From Cellvibrio sp. PSBB006 (GTDB lineage Bacteria > Pseudomonadota > Gammaproteobacteria > Pseudomonadales > Cellvibrionaceae), in NCBI RefSeq assembly GCF_002162135.1, contig NZ_CP021382.1, forward strand, positions 2,416,001 to 2,480,000: 64,000 bases of DNA, written 5' to 3'. Below, piece after piece: positions 54,689-63,480 of the stretch (positions within the stretch are counted from its first letter, which is position 1; every line of letters starts with the position of its first letter). Under the pieces are notes generated by a model. The model did not search any database, was not told where the DNA came from, and saw only the letters and a program-made list of their open reading frames with translations. Position numbers and translations under genes: made by a program.

Positions 54689-54763
54689 ATGTTTTTTGAT
54701 CCCTATGCCTACTTGTTACTGGTTTTGCTCGCGGCGTTGGTGGTGATGGGTGAGGGGGTGTGA
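54689..54763 (+). CDS. 24-residue membrane protein (pVII/pIX-like)
   Basis: MFFDPYAYLLLVLLAALVVM plus GEGV: one transmembrane helix. It ends overlapping the start of the adsorption protein gene, so it is likely translated with it. Too short for normal gene calling. Confidence 0.55.
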   Translation: MFFDPYAYLLLVLLAALVVMGEGV

Positions 54764-56097
54764 TTGTGTTTAAAGATCCCCGGCTCTATTCATTTTATAT
54801 GCTTGTTTTTACTGCCGTTATTTATTTGGTTTTATTGCTTTTTTCTTTTCCTGCTTCTGCTCAAACTAATCCCGCGTGTACATCTAATTGGATTTCTCGT
54901 TCTTGTAGCTCATATCCAACGCCTAATTCACAATGCTCTAACCCGCTTCCTAATGGCATTCTTATTACTGGTCCTACTCAACACACTGAATATCAATGGG
55001 AAGCGTTTTATTGCAACGGTTCTTGCAGTGGGTTTTCCAATTTCGTCGGCTACTACAACAATAAATGCAACTATATGGCCTCCTCATGCCCTGCGGGTCA
55101 GTCGTGGCAGTACAACGGGACAAATTTTTCATGTGTAGATGATGATTGCCCTTTTGGGGACTGTGAGGGTAGCAGTTCTTCGGCTTCTTCTTCTGAACCG
55201 ATTTGTGTTTGGGGTATTGATCCTGAGACAGGTGATTGTTTGCCTGAGCCTTCTTCTTCGTCTTCTGGTAATTCCTCGGCGGGTTCTTCTTCTGGTGGTG
55301 GTTCGGCGTCTTCGTCGGGTGGCGGTAATTCTTCAAGCGGTAATGGTGGTGATGATGGTGGGAGCGGTAGTTCTTCTCCGGGTAATCCTGTGCCTGCTGA
55401 TTCAACGTGTCCTAATAAATTCCAGATTGGTGATCAGTGGTATTGCCAATCCAATCCTATGCCGAGCAGTGAGGGGCAAGCCTCCAGTGATGGGGCTGAT
55501 GCAGCGGCGGCGGGAACCTGTGGTGCGGCTCCGGTGTGTAATGGTGATCCGGTTGGCTGTGCAATTCTCTTAAACGCGCATTACCACCGTTGCAATACTG
55601 ACAAACAATCCACGGCTGCCGGCAGTTGTGGCGAGGAGCCGAGTTGTACGGGTGATCCTGTCGGTTGTTCTGTCCTCAAGCAAACCTGGCTGATTAATTG
55701 TCAAGATCATCAACAAAACTCTGACCTCGTTGAAAATAACTTCGGTTCTGGCCTTGATGGATTCAAGACTGAGGATGAGGGCAAATTTAATGAGTTTATT
55801 ACCACGCTGACAGAAGAGGGTGAAGAAACTGATGAGAACGGAGTGCTTACACAATTAGCGCCTGATCGCATTGACTTGTCTTCGCAAGATTTTGGCCTTT
55901 CTGATGTTTATGCCATTGGTAATTCTCCTTCGTCGGGTTCATGTCCGCCACCTCGAACAATTCAATTGTCTGTTGGAAGCTATGAAGTTTCCTATGAGCC
56001 CTTCTGCGATTTAGCTACTCAGTTGTCGGGCTTCCTTGTGTTAATTTTCTCCTACCTTTCGTCACTTCTTATTTATCGTTCTTTGCAGGGGGTTTGA
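54760..56097 (+). CDS. adsorption protein (pIII-like) with Ser-rich linker
   Basis: 445 residues from GTG at 54760. N-terminal signal (LVLLLFSFPASAQ), Cys-rich N-domain, a Ser/Gly-rich linker (~140-210), two tandem Cys motifs (CGAAPVCNGDPVGC and CGEEPSCTGDPVGC), and a C-terminal transmembrane anchor (LSGFLVLIFSYLSSLLIY). It binds the host receptor at the phage tip. The linker resembles the poly-Ser linkers of the host's secreted glycoside hydrolases, such as the chitinase in this window. Confidence 0.85.
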   Translation: MIVFKDPRLYSFYMLVFTAVIYLVLLLFSFPASAQTNPACTSNWISRSCSSYPTPNSQCSNPLPNGILITGPTQHTEYQWEAFYCNGSCSGFSNFVGYYNNKCNYMASSCPAGQSWQYNGTNFSCVDDDCPFGDCEGSSSSASSSEPICVWGIDPETGDCLPEPSSSSSGNSSAGSSSGGGSASSSGGGNSSSGNGGDDGGSGSSSPGNPVPADSTCPNKFQIGDQWYCQSNPMPSSEGQASSDGADAAAAGTCGAAPVCNGDPVGCAILLNAHYHRCNTDKQSTAAGSCGEEPSCTGDPVGCSVLKQTWLINCQDHQQNSDLVENNFGSGLDGFKTEDEGKFNEFITTLTEEGEETDENGVLTQLAPDRIDLSSQDFGLSDVYAIGNSPSSGSCPPPRTIQLSVGSYEVSYEPFCDLATQLSGFLVLIFSYLSSLLIYRSLQGV

Positions 56098-56098
56098 T

Positions 56099-56482
56099 AT
56101 GGTCGGTTTACTTTTGCGAGCACTGGCAGGCTTATTGTCCTATTTCCGCTTTGCGTTTACATCCTTCTGGGGCTGGCTGGCAACATTCATTTTTGCATTA
56201 TTACCTCAGATGATGGGGTTCATTTTAAAGTTGTTCGGAATTGGGCTGGTGTCGTTCCTCGGTTTCAATTTCTTTATTGACTCTTTGTCTTCGTACCTGA
56301 TGAACAAATTTGATGGCCTTCCCTCGGACCTATTGCAAATTTTACTTTTGCTGAAATTGGATATCGGAATGTCGATGATGTTTGCTGCCATGTCCGTAGC
56401 AATCACGATTAAAGTCACAACACAATCTGCAAAAGTTGTATGGAATAAACCTTCCAATATTCCGGGCGGCATGGAGGCGTAG
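56099..56482 (+). CDS. DUF2523 minor coat protein (pVI-like)
   Basis: 127 residues with about three transmembrane helices, the DUF2523 pattern that follows pIII in filamentous phages. pVI caps the virion with pIII. Stop and start are separated by 2 bp. Confidence 0.8.
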   Translation: MVGLLLRALAGLLSYFRFAFTSFWGWLATFIFALLPQMMGFILKLFGIGLVSFLGFNFFIDSLSSYLMNKFDGLPSDLLQILLLLKLDIGMSMMFAAMSVAITIKVTTQSAKVVWNKPSNIPGGMEA

Positions 56483-56484
56483 TC

Positions 56485-57531
56485 ATGATCTATTTATTTA
56501 CAGGTGTTCCCGGTTCCTCGAAGACGTTAAACGTATTGAAGATGATTAATGAAGATCCCACGTTCAAAAACCGGGAGATTTATTATCACCGTATCAAGGA
56601 ATTGAAATTGCCATGGATTGAGTTAACGGCGGATGAGGTAATGGAGTGGGATACCTTGCCGGATGGTGCGGTGCTGGTGGTGGATGAAGCGCAATACCTG
56701 ATGCCTACTCGCGACAGTCGCAAGCCTATGCCGGATTGGATCGTCAAAATGTCGGAGCATCGCCACAAAGGCTATGACCTCATCTTCATCACACAGAATC
56801 CTATGCTGTTAGATGCGGGCTTTCGTCGCTTTGTGGGTAAGCATGTTCATATTGAGCGGGTCTTCGGCTTGGAGTCGGCCAAGTGGATGACGTGGGAAAA
56901 GTGTGTGCCAGATGTCGAGGATCACTTCAAGCGCAAAGAGGCGGTAGTTAAAAGGGTTTCTTTCGATAAGAAATACTATGGCCTCTATAAATCCGCCGAG
57001 GTCCACACTCACAAGCGCAAGATTCCGTTCAAGGTATTTATTCCGTTTATCTTCCTGGCATTGCTTATCGGGCTGGTGGTTCACTTTCTCTCGCGCTGGA
57101 ATGATCGGCTTGGGGATGAGGTGGCTTTGGCTGATGCTGAACTGCAATCTTCTACGGGTGTATCGTTAAGTTTTCCGTCGTTGACCACCACGTCTTCATC
57201 AGGCACAACAAAATTTATCACCACAGAAGAGTACACCCAGTCGTTTACACCGCGTTTGCCTGATGTGCCTTGGTCTGCACCTATCTATGATGCGGTAACC
57301 ACCCCTAAGAGCTTTCCACGGCCTCAGTGCATTCGCAATAACCTTACCGGTGTATGTAAATGCTTTAGCCAACAAGCTACCCCTATAACCATTTCACAAA
57401 CTGCTTGTTACAACTATGTGGAAAATGGTTATTTCGATCACACCAAACCTGATGAGTACTATCAATCTGCTCGGCCTGCCGCGAATGCGGGCGAACAGGG
57501 CTTGCCCCGCCCGCTCGCGGCGGCACGCTAA
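56485..57531 (+). CDS. Zot/pI-type assembly ATPase
   Basis: 348 residues. Walker A GVPGSSKT (residues 7-14), Walker B VLVVDEAQ (~67-74), then one transmembrane helix (~190-210) and a periplasmic tail with Cys residues. It drives extrusion of the virion through the inner membrane. The start lies 3 bp after the pVI stop. Confidence 0.93.
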   Translation: MIYLFTGVPGSSKTLNVLKMINEDPTFKNREIYYHRIKELKLPWIELTADEVMEWDTLPDGAVLVVDEAQYLMPTRDSRKPMPDWIVKMSEHRHKGYDLIFITQNPMLLDAGFRRFVGKHVHIERVFGLESAKWMTWEKCVPDVEDHFKRKEAVVKRVSFDKKYYGLYKSAEVHTHKRKIPFKVFIPFIFLALLIGLVVHFLSRWNDRLGDEVALADAELQSSTGVSLSFPSLTTTSSSGTTKFITTEEYTQSFTPRLPDVPWSAPIYDAVTTPKSFPRPQCIRNNLTGVCKCFSQQATPITISQTACYNYVENGYFDHTKPDEYYQSARPAANAGEQGLPRPLAAAR

Positions 57532-57630
57532 CGTCTCTGTAACACGTTAATAATAAGGGGAGTGCAAACACACACAGAACCACAAAACGCCACATTCTTT
57601 CCTTAAACCGCTTTTTTTAGGAATCTCCGC

Positions 57631-58917
57631 ATGCGTTACGAAAATAAATTCTGGCACCGTGATGGCCACCGCTTTTTTAATCAAACGGCTTCTGTTGATC
57701 TTTCCGGGCTTCGCTATCTTCACACCGGGGTGGATACGATTAAACAGCTCTATAATTGCCTGATTCGCCATGATGTGCTTTGTGCTATCCAGCAAGCCTA
57801 TGATGGCGGTGATATTGTCTTTACGTGGGGTGGTCTTGATTGGTTGATTACCCGGTCATCTAAAGCGTCTGGCTACCAGTTCATTCTTAAAAACCTTGAT
57901 GCTGGTTTTGTGGTGCTGCTTAAATCGTTTTATGCGGATGCTGACCTGTCCGCCAGTCATCTTAAGATCGAGTGCACGCCCCAGCTTATTGCTGAACATA
58001 CGCCTGAGTCTTTGACGGCTGAAATTGATCGTATTGCGTCGCTGTTCTGCGTCCAGCTGGTCTACGCTGGGGTGTCTGTCCATATTGCGGTAGATGTTAA
58101 GGGTTTTGTGGTTCCTGCGGACTTTGAGGCGCGTTTGGTGGCAAAAGCTAAGCGTCAATATAAATTTAATTCGATCAGTAACGCCCAGCTTGAATTGAAT
58201 GAAACGGCGGTGATTTACGGGGCTGGTCAGTCTTATACTTTTGGCTCGGCTGGGTCTCTGCAATTTTGTGTTTACGATAAAGTTGCCGAGTCCCTAAAGA
58301 GTGACAAGATTGATTTTTGGGAATCGATCTGGTCTCAAGTGCCAGCGTCTGATTTTGATGGCGATTTTTCTAATCCTGTTGCTGCCAGTGAATATCAAAT
58401 TGGGGATACGGTCCATCGGATTGAGGCAAGGTTTCATCACTCGGTAATTAATCAGTTTTGTTGGGGTACTAAACTGCCTGATGGTAAGTCTCTTTCAATT
58501 AAAAACTATTCCGAATTGGCTCCACATTTAACTGCTCTTTGGCAGTATTCGTTAAACAATTTCCGGTTGCAGCACTCAACGTCTTATATTGATCCGCTTT
58601 GGCAGGCATTGATTGAAGATATTCAGTTTTTTTGCCCTGCTCCGGCGTTGCCATATCGTCGTGAACAAAAGCCACCGTCTGATTCATCCCGTCGCAATGT
58701 TGCTTTTTGGCTTGGCAATCAAATCAAGCTTTATTCTCGCAAGCGCTTCAATCCTGAGTATGTGGTTTCTAAACTCCTTTCCTCGGGGTTGGAGTCTGAT
58801 TTGGCGCATTATTTTGGTGTGCTTTTCTATGGTAACTCTGATGTGCTTTATGACGTGTTGCTTGAATTTGTATCTGAAAAAATGCGTTTGCACTTGTTAA
58901 ACGGTGTGGCTGCTTAA
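57631..58917 (+). CDS. rolling-circle replication initiator (pII/RstA-like)
   Basis: 428 residues. LQFCVYDKVAES and HRIEARFHHSVI are the Y-D-K and R-I-E-x-R blocks of the Rep_trans/phage replication initiation family. It nicks the phage origin; the origin is expected in the non-coding region 60066-60698. The position after zot is reversed relative to M13-type order. Confidence 0.8.
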   Translation: MRYENKFWHRDGHRFFNQTASVDLSGLRYLHTGVDTIKQLYNCLIRHDVLCAIQQAYDGGDIVFTWGGLDWLITRSSKASGYQFILKNLDAGFVVLLKSFYADADLSASHLKIECTPQLIAEHTPESLTAEIDRIASLFCVQLVYAGVSVHIAVDVKGFVVPADFEARLVAKAKRQYKFNSISNAQLELNETAVIYGAGQSYTFGSAGSLQFCVYDKVAESLKSDKIDFWESIWSQVPASDFDGDFSNPVAASEYQIGDTVHRIEARFHHSVINQFCWGTKLPDGKSLSIKNYSELAPHLTALWQYSLNNFRLQHSTSYIDPLWQALIEDIQFFCPAPALPYRREQKPPSDSSRRNVAFWLGNQIKLYSRKRFNPEYVVSKLLSSGLESDLAHYFGVLFYGNSDVLYDVLLEFVSEKMRLHLLNGVAA

Positions 58918-58927
58918 GGGGGTTTTT

Positions 58928-59110
58928 ATGGAAAAGATTGATTCATGTGAGGCGCTTTTTCTTGATCTCTGGGATTTTCTTGTCTGGTTTGAAAATTTTA
59001 CTTTTTACACGTCACTGGCGTGGATAGCGGTTGGATTTATCGCTGGCTTTCTCGTTTCGATTTTATTTGTTGGTGGTAGGGGATCTTCCGGTGATAAAAA
59101 AGCTTTCTGA
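58928..59110 (+). CDS. small membrane protein between rep and int
   Basis: 60 residues from the ATG at 58928 (AAGGGGG upstream) with one strong helix (TFYTSLAWIAVGFIAGFLVSILFV). It overlaps the integrase start. Function unknown. Confidence 0.55.
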   Translation: MEKIDSCEALFLDLWDFLVWFENFTFYTSLAWIAVGFIAGFLVSILFVGGRGSSGDKKAF

Positions 59111-60065
59111 TGGGCGGTATAAACTGGATTTTTACCCTGCTGGTTCTTCTGGTCCTCGTATTGTTCGCATTAGGAGGTCTCGTAAAGAACTAAAGGTTTT
59201 GCAGGCTCAATATGAGATGGATTATCAAGCTGCCCCTGAGCGGTTTGAAGTCGATAAGCGTCGCCTTTCCGATCTGGTGCTACTTTGGTATAGGCTGCAT
59301 GGTCGTACTTTGCGTGACGCTAAGTATCGATTATCTCGCACTTTGGCGGTTGTTAATGCTCTTGGTGATCCTACTTTAGATAAATTTACCGGATCAGCTT
59401 TTTCAGCCTATCGTGAGCGCCGTTTGACTGAGGTTTCTACCTCTACGGTTAACCATGAAACCCGTTATTTGCGGGCGGTGTTTTCTGAACTTATTCGGTT
59501 GGATCAATACGCGGGCAAAAATCCTCTTGCTAAAATTCGCACGTTTGCTGAGCGTGAGCGGGAATTATCTTTTCTCACCCTGGAACAAATTCCGACATTG
59601 CTTCACGCATGTGATCAGTCCTCTAATAATCATTGCGGTGCTGTGGTTCGTTTGTGTCTTGCTACGGGTGCTCGTTGGTCTGAGGCTAATGATTTGCCGC
59701 CTACAGGGCTTCTTGATGACCGCATAGTGTTCGCTGCTACTAAAAATGGCCGTGTGCGTGTTGTGCCTGTGAAGCCTGACTTGGTGGCCTATCTGCGGTC
59801 GCTGGCGTTTCCCACAGGAAAGCGGTTGTTCTCTCCGTGCAAAGGGGCATTTCGCAAGGCGGTGGAGCGTTCGGGCATTGAGTTGCCGGATGGTCAATTG
59901 ACTCACGTGTTGCGGCACACGTTCGCAAGTCACTTCCTGATTAACGGTGGTGACATCCTCACTCTGCAACGTATCCTTGGGCACTCAGACTTGAAGATCA
60001 CCATGCGGTATGCACACCTTGCCCCTGACTACATGGCAAAGGTTCGGGAACTCTCGCTGATATGA
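59091..60065 (+). CDS. tyrosine integrase of the inovirus
   Basis: About 324 residues from GTG at 59091 (AGGGGATC upstream). Catalytic residues: Arg in LATGARWSEA, HVLRHTFASHFL (H-x-x-R), GHSDLKITMRYAHLAPDY (final His and Tyr). The DUF-type N-terminal core-binding domain matches phage integrases. It lies next to attR in tRNA-Met, as integrases of tRNA-integrating elements normally do. Intact. Confidence 0.9.
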   Translation: MIKKLSDGRYKLDFYPAGSSGPRIVRIRRSRKELKVLQAQYEMDYQAAPERFEVDKRRLSDLVLLWYRLHGRTLRDAKYRLSRTLAVVNALGDPTLDKFTGSAFSAYRERRLTEVSTSTVNHETRYLRAVFSELIRLDQYAGKNPLAKIRTFAERERELSFLTLEQIPTLLHACDQSSNNHCGAVVRLCLATGARWSEANDLPPTGLLDDRIVFAATKNGRVRVVPVKPDLVAYLRSLAFPTGKRLFSPCKGAFRKAVERSGIELPDGQLTHVLRHTFASHFLINGGDILTLQRILGHSDLKITMRYAHLAPDYMAKVRELSLI

Positions 60066-60698
60066 CACCCTGTTGACCACTTCTTGCTTTCATGACGTTG
60101 TATCACGGCGTTCACTGGAATGGTTTTTTAATCGCACCGCGCAATGCTTCCGGTTAGCACGATAATCACGCGATTGAAAAACCATTTCAGTGATAAGTCG
60201 CGCGACTCTCGAAGAGGAAAAAAAAGGAATCGCTTTTTAAGTTTTTATATTGCTACCTGTGGTTGCCGGATAGGCAACAAGGGCGCGTGAGCGCGGGCAG
60301 TGTGGGCAACAACGCAACACGGTGTTTCAGGTTAAGGCGTTACTCTCGCGTTTTGTCCACACGGCAATGGGTGGCAATCATCTAACACGGGTGTGCACCC
60401 AACCCTTTGGTTCTTCCCGTTGGTATCGGCTTTCTATTACTGGGGATGTTGCAGCATGAGATTGTGGGTTCTTAGGGGGATCATCCCCCTAAGCCCTCGG
60501 AGAGCCGTCGGAGACGCCTGTAACGGCGAGTTACGAACCAGCGTGGAGCGTTGCTTTTAGATTGTGGTGGCACGGTGCGTTTTGCGAAAGCTGTGGTTTG
60601 TAAATACTGCGGCTGAGGTAAAAAGGAAAGTTTGGTAAGTTTTTGGTAAGCCAATAAAAAAGGTCAGTAGGCGTTAACCTGCTGACCCTTGTCGTATA
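60066..60698. other. inovirus non-coding region (origin/packaging candidates)
   Basis: 633 bp without a supported gene. It contains a 23-bp-stem inverted repeat (60113-60135 with 60170-60192, complementary allowing G-T pairs), a perfect hairpin CTTAGGGGGA-TCA-TCCCCCTAAG at 60471-60493, and a terminator at 60657-60687. Filamentous phages keep the packaging signal and the replication origins as hairpins in one intergenic region, so these are the prime candidates. Confidence 0.6.
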
Positions 60699-60743
60699 TG
60701 GTAGCTAGAGGCGGACTTGAACCGCCGACCCCAGCATTATGAG
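60696..60743 (-). repeat. attR of the inovirus prophage
   Basis: 48 bases identical to 51482-51529, lying within the intact tRNA-Met gene. Confidence 0.9.
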
Positions 60744-60775
60744 TGCTGTGCTCTAACCAGCTGAGCTATCTAGCC
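60699..60775 (-). tRNA. tRNA-Met(CAU), elongator
   Basis: 77 bases on the minus strand. Anticodon stem CAGCA/TGCTG around CTCATAA gives anticodon CAT. The CCA end is encoded. It is intact and overlaps the attR core. Confidence 0.97.
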
Positions 60776-60879
60776 ATAGTGAGGGCGCGTATTTTGGGGG
60801 GCGTTTGAATGATTGTCAACCCTAGATTTGATCGCCAGAATGCAAATAAATGTGCCACAAACGACGGGCAGCACGAACA

Positions 60880-61122
60880 GCCCGAGCTAGCGGCAAAAAC
60901 TCTTTCTACATAAGGAGTTAGCAATAGGGAGGCCGAAGAAGGCTTGATCGAAATGCAGGGCAAAGTCTTTACCGCCAGCAGGGATAATGTGATGGATGCT
61001 ATGGAACTGATGGTCAGTGAACAGAAGACGACCAGAACGGCCATGAAGAAATCGATACAGGAACTTGAGAGGCGGAGCTCCAGCCCGTTATCAAAGGTGA
61101 GGTAAACAACGGGAGTCGGCAT
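60880..61122 (-). pseudogene. decayed copy of the inovirus first early gene
   Basis: From the ATG at 61122 the sequence MPTPVVYLTFDNGLELRL parallels the gene at 52745-53005, then loses frame around 61020-61030; similarity continues as FDQAFFGLP-like sequence in another frame. The 70 bp upstream of the start are also similar to the prophage (with TTTAAAAACCAAGCCCTGAACC), so the whole divergent control region was inherited. Confidence 0.8.
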
Positions 61123-61257
61123 ATCAAGCACCCTTTCCGGTTACGGTTCAGGGCTTGGTTTTTAAACCTCGCTGAGCCACAATGAACCACGATCAACTAC
61201 CGATAAAGGCAATACTTACCGGTAATTAATTGCCAGCAATAAATACTTAAGCCGTTA

Positions 61258-61530
61258 TTGGATGTAATAGACAGAATCAATTTAATTATTGAAACTGAGC
61301 CAGCCAGTAAAGATTCTCTGAGCCAAAGGACAGGCATTAGCCATACCAGATGGACTAATGTTCTCCAACGGAAAGCAAAACTCAGGCGTGAAGAAATCGA
61401 AGCAATAGGAAAAGCACGGCCTGAGTACATGCTATGGCTGGCGTATGGAGAAGAGTTATCAGATGCAGGGCAAATAAGCCCAATGACAAAAGCCGCTCAA
61501 AAAGAATTAGGAACACAAAAGAAGGCTTGA
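61258..61530 (+). CDS. second inovirus repressor homologue
   Basis: 90 residues, similar to the repressor at 52336-52608 (shared VIDRI, LSxRTGI, EIEAIGKARPEYMLWLAYG, AGQISPMTKAAQKELGTQ). The start codon is TTG where the prophage copy has ATG. It faces the decayed early gene, so the pair is an inverted relict of a related phage. It may still act on the prophage operators, which would give superinfection immunity or interference. Confidence 0.75.
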   Translation: MDVIDRINLIIETEPASKDSLSQRTGISHTRWTNVLQRKAKLRREEIEAIGKARPEYMLWLAYGEELSDAGQISPMTKAAQKELGTQKKA

Positions 61531-61749
61531 AGATAGCAAGCAAGGTTGCCCGCAGGTGGAGGAAGGTGTAAGAACAGGAAGGAGAGCTGCTATAAAGCAT
61601 ACGAAACATTCGCCCAGGAAAAAATCGAAAGAAAAACTAATTATATTGACCTTTAAAATATAAAAAATTAGGAGTGTGTGGACGCTAAACACCCTCCATA
61701 TAAAAAGAAAGCAATAAAAAGACAAAAAGATTCAGCAAAGGAATAAGCA

Positions 61750-63024
61750 ATGATTAATGGCACACCGCCAATAGTTTTCTTAGGCATGGCCGACAGAGTC
61801 ATTTCTGACGCTAGCTATCCTTACGCAAGAACAGACTTCATAAATATAGGGTTAGCTAAGAACTACTTAATTTACCCAACCTCTCCCCATAACGCGAAGT
61901 ACATCTTCATCGTACACAACTCTTTTACCAAAGACTTTTTCGATGGACACTATGAGCTAGTGTTCAAAAGAAAGGCCAAGATCATATGGGAAACATCTGT
62001 ATTGGGAAAGCCCCCAAAAAAGAAAGGCGAAAAAATAAAAGGTTACGGTTATCTAAAGTATCAAGAATGGATTAGTTTCGAAATCCCAGCCGGAGGCGTG
62101 TTAATTGAAGAACCCGGTGTAGTAGCGATATTTCTAAGAAATAAAAAGAATAAAGAGGAAATGTGGCTATCAGAAATTATTTTCACCTACAATCCGCAAA
62201 AACCTTTGAATGCCAATGACGTTCAAGGAATTAGATCAAGACTAATGAGCTACAAGGAAGCAAAATTAGAGATAAAGTGCACTTCCTGCAATCAAAAATT
62301 TCCCGCATATACAGGATTAAGTAGAAGCACCAAGCTAGAAAATGACGGTTGCATATGGCAGTCAGACTTACCAGAATATTTTAGGTGTAAATGCGGAAAA
62401 GTAAATGCGCCATTAAGGTATTGCAAAGAGAGCATGCACGCGCTGCTATTCCAAAAATTCCTTTCCGCAGAATCAACAAGCACACAAAATCTATACTCCA
62501 AGAACTCAATTAACTCTGTAGTAGGTGATTTTATAGGCATCCTTCAAACGGAAAATAATGAAAGCGTAATTCAAAGATTCATCGAAGAAAATCCGGTAAT
62601 GCTTTGTATGTTCAATGCAAAAAAAGTATTTAACAAGCCCGAAATAATCGGAAATCACCAAGCAGACTTCGCAGTTTTAGATGCAAACAACAATTTAATA
62701 TTTATAGAGATTGAAAGGCCAAAAATGAGACTGTTCAAAAGGAACGGACACGAAACCGCAGATCTAAATCATGCATATAGTCAGGTATCAGATTGGCTAT
62801 TTGAAATCAGACGAAGCAAAAATCAGGTTCTTGAGAAAATGGAGTTGAGCGAAAAAGATATTAATAAAATAACAGGATTTGTGATAGCCGGGATAAAAGA
62901 CAATGAAAATAAAGTATTTTATAACCGACACCAACAAAAGAATGAAAACAAATTAATCGGGTTCATCAGCCTAGATGAACTGGCCACAGCAGTCTTGAAT
63001 ATGTCAAGATCATTGGAAAATTGA
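61750..63024 (+). CDS. Shedu (DUF4263) family nuclease
   Basis: 424 residues. The N-terminal ~170 residues are beta-rich and not recognised. A zinc-ribbon-like set follows (Cys177/Cys180 and Cys213/Cys215), then the DUF4263 PD-(D/E)xK nuclease domain: VIQRFIEENPVML, ADFAVLDANNNLIFIEIERP (Asp306, Glu320, Glu322) and KRNGHETADLNHAYSQVSDWL. Shedu proteins (SduA) are single-gene anti-phage systems. It is AT-rich and lies between inovirus relict DNA and an IS fragment, pointing to transfer. Confidence 0.85.
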   Translation: MINGTPPIVFLGMADRVISDASYPYARTDFINIGLAKNYLIYPTSPHNAKYIFIVHNSFTKDFFDGHYELVFKRKAKIIWETSVLGKPPKKKGEKIKGYGYLKYQEWISFEIPAGGVLIEEPGVVAIFLRNKKNKEEMWLSEIIFTYNPQKPLNANDVQGIRSRLMSYKEAKLEIKCTSCNQKFPAYTGLSRSTKLENDGCIWQSDLPEYFRCKCGKVNAPLRYCKESMHALLFQKFLSAESTSTQNLYSKNSINSVVGDFIGILQTENNESVIQRFIEENPVMLCMFNAKKVFNKPEIIGNHQADFAVLDANNNLIFIEIERPKMRLFKRNGHETADLNHAYSQVSDWLFEIRRSKNQVLEKMELSEKDINKITGFVIAGIKDNENKVFYNRHQQKNENKLIGFISLDELATAVLNMSRSLEN

Positions 63025-63140
63025 CCAGCTAAAAGCCGCAAAAAAAATGGAAATTTGGATCTTAGTAGCAGTAGCATGAGACTGTAATTAAATCTGTGTA
63101 ACTGTTTATCATTAACCCTCCGAAGGGAAGGATAAACAGT

Positions 63141-63437
63141 ATGAACCCGAAAGACCTCGAAGCCTTCGCCTGTGAAGCGACGAAACACATGAATACCGAA
63201 AAGGATCTGAGTTACTTTACCCAGATGCTGACCAAGGTCGCCGTTGAGGCCGCTCTCAACGGCGAGTTGGATGTCCACCTCGGTTATGAAAAACACCAGA
63301 AATCCACCTCCACCAATAGCCGCAATGGCCATACGACAAAAACGCTGAAAACCGAAGACGGCGAATTCCAGCTCAACACACCCCGTGATCGTGAAGGCAG
63401 CTTTGAGCCGCAGCTGGTCAAGAAGCGAGGCTCGTAG
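63141..63437 (+). pseudogene. IS256-family (mutator) transposase, N-terminal fragment
   Basis: 98 residues: FTQMLTKVAVEAALNGELDVHLGYEKH, RNGHTTKTLKTEDGEFQLNTPRDREGSFEPQLVKK matches the first quarter of IS256 transposases, then stops after KKRGS. The catalytic DDE part is missing. The sequence upstream (63080-63135) looks like an IS left end. No right end is in the window. Confidence 0.85.
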
Positions 63438-63480
63438 AAAGACGGACTCTTTAAAGAAGCAAAACAGAGATAGCGAGTTT

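Larger units (their letters stand above)
51482..60743 (+). mobile_element. filamentous (inovirus) prophage in tRNA-Met
   Basis: About 9.2 kb between 48-bp direct repeats (9,214 bp as a circle). Gene order: secreted protein and repressor (leftward); then rightward early small genes, ssDNA-binding candidate, small coat, major coat (pVIII), terminator, small coat, adsorption protein (pIII), pVI, Zot (pI), Rep (pII), small membrane protein, integrase. The module set is complete except for a secretin, so export probably uses a host secretin. All reading frames are open, so it may be active. Confidence 0.92.

Noticed and set aside
54974..55405. 143-codon frame on the minus strand, rich in His/Asn/Pro
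   Set aside because: It is the reverse of the Ser/Gly-rich linker of the phage adsorption gene; low complexity, not a gene.
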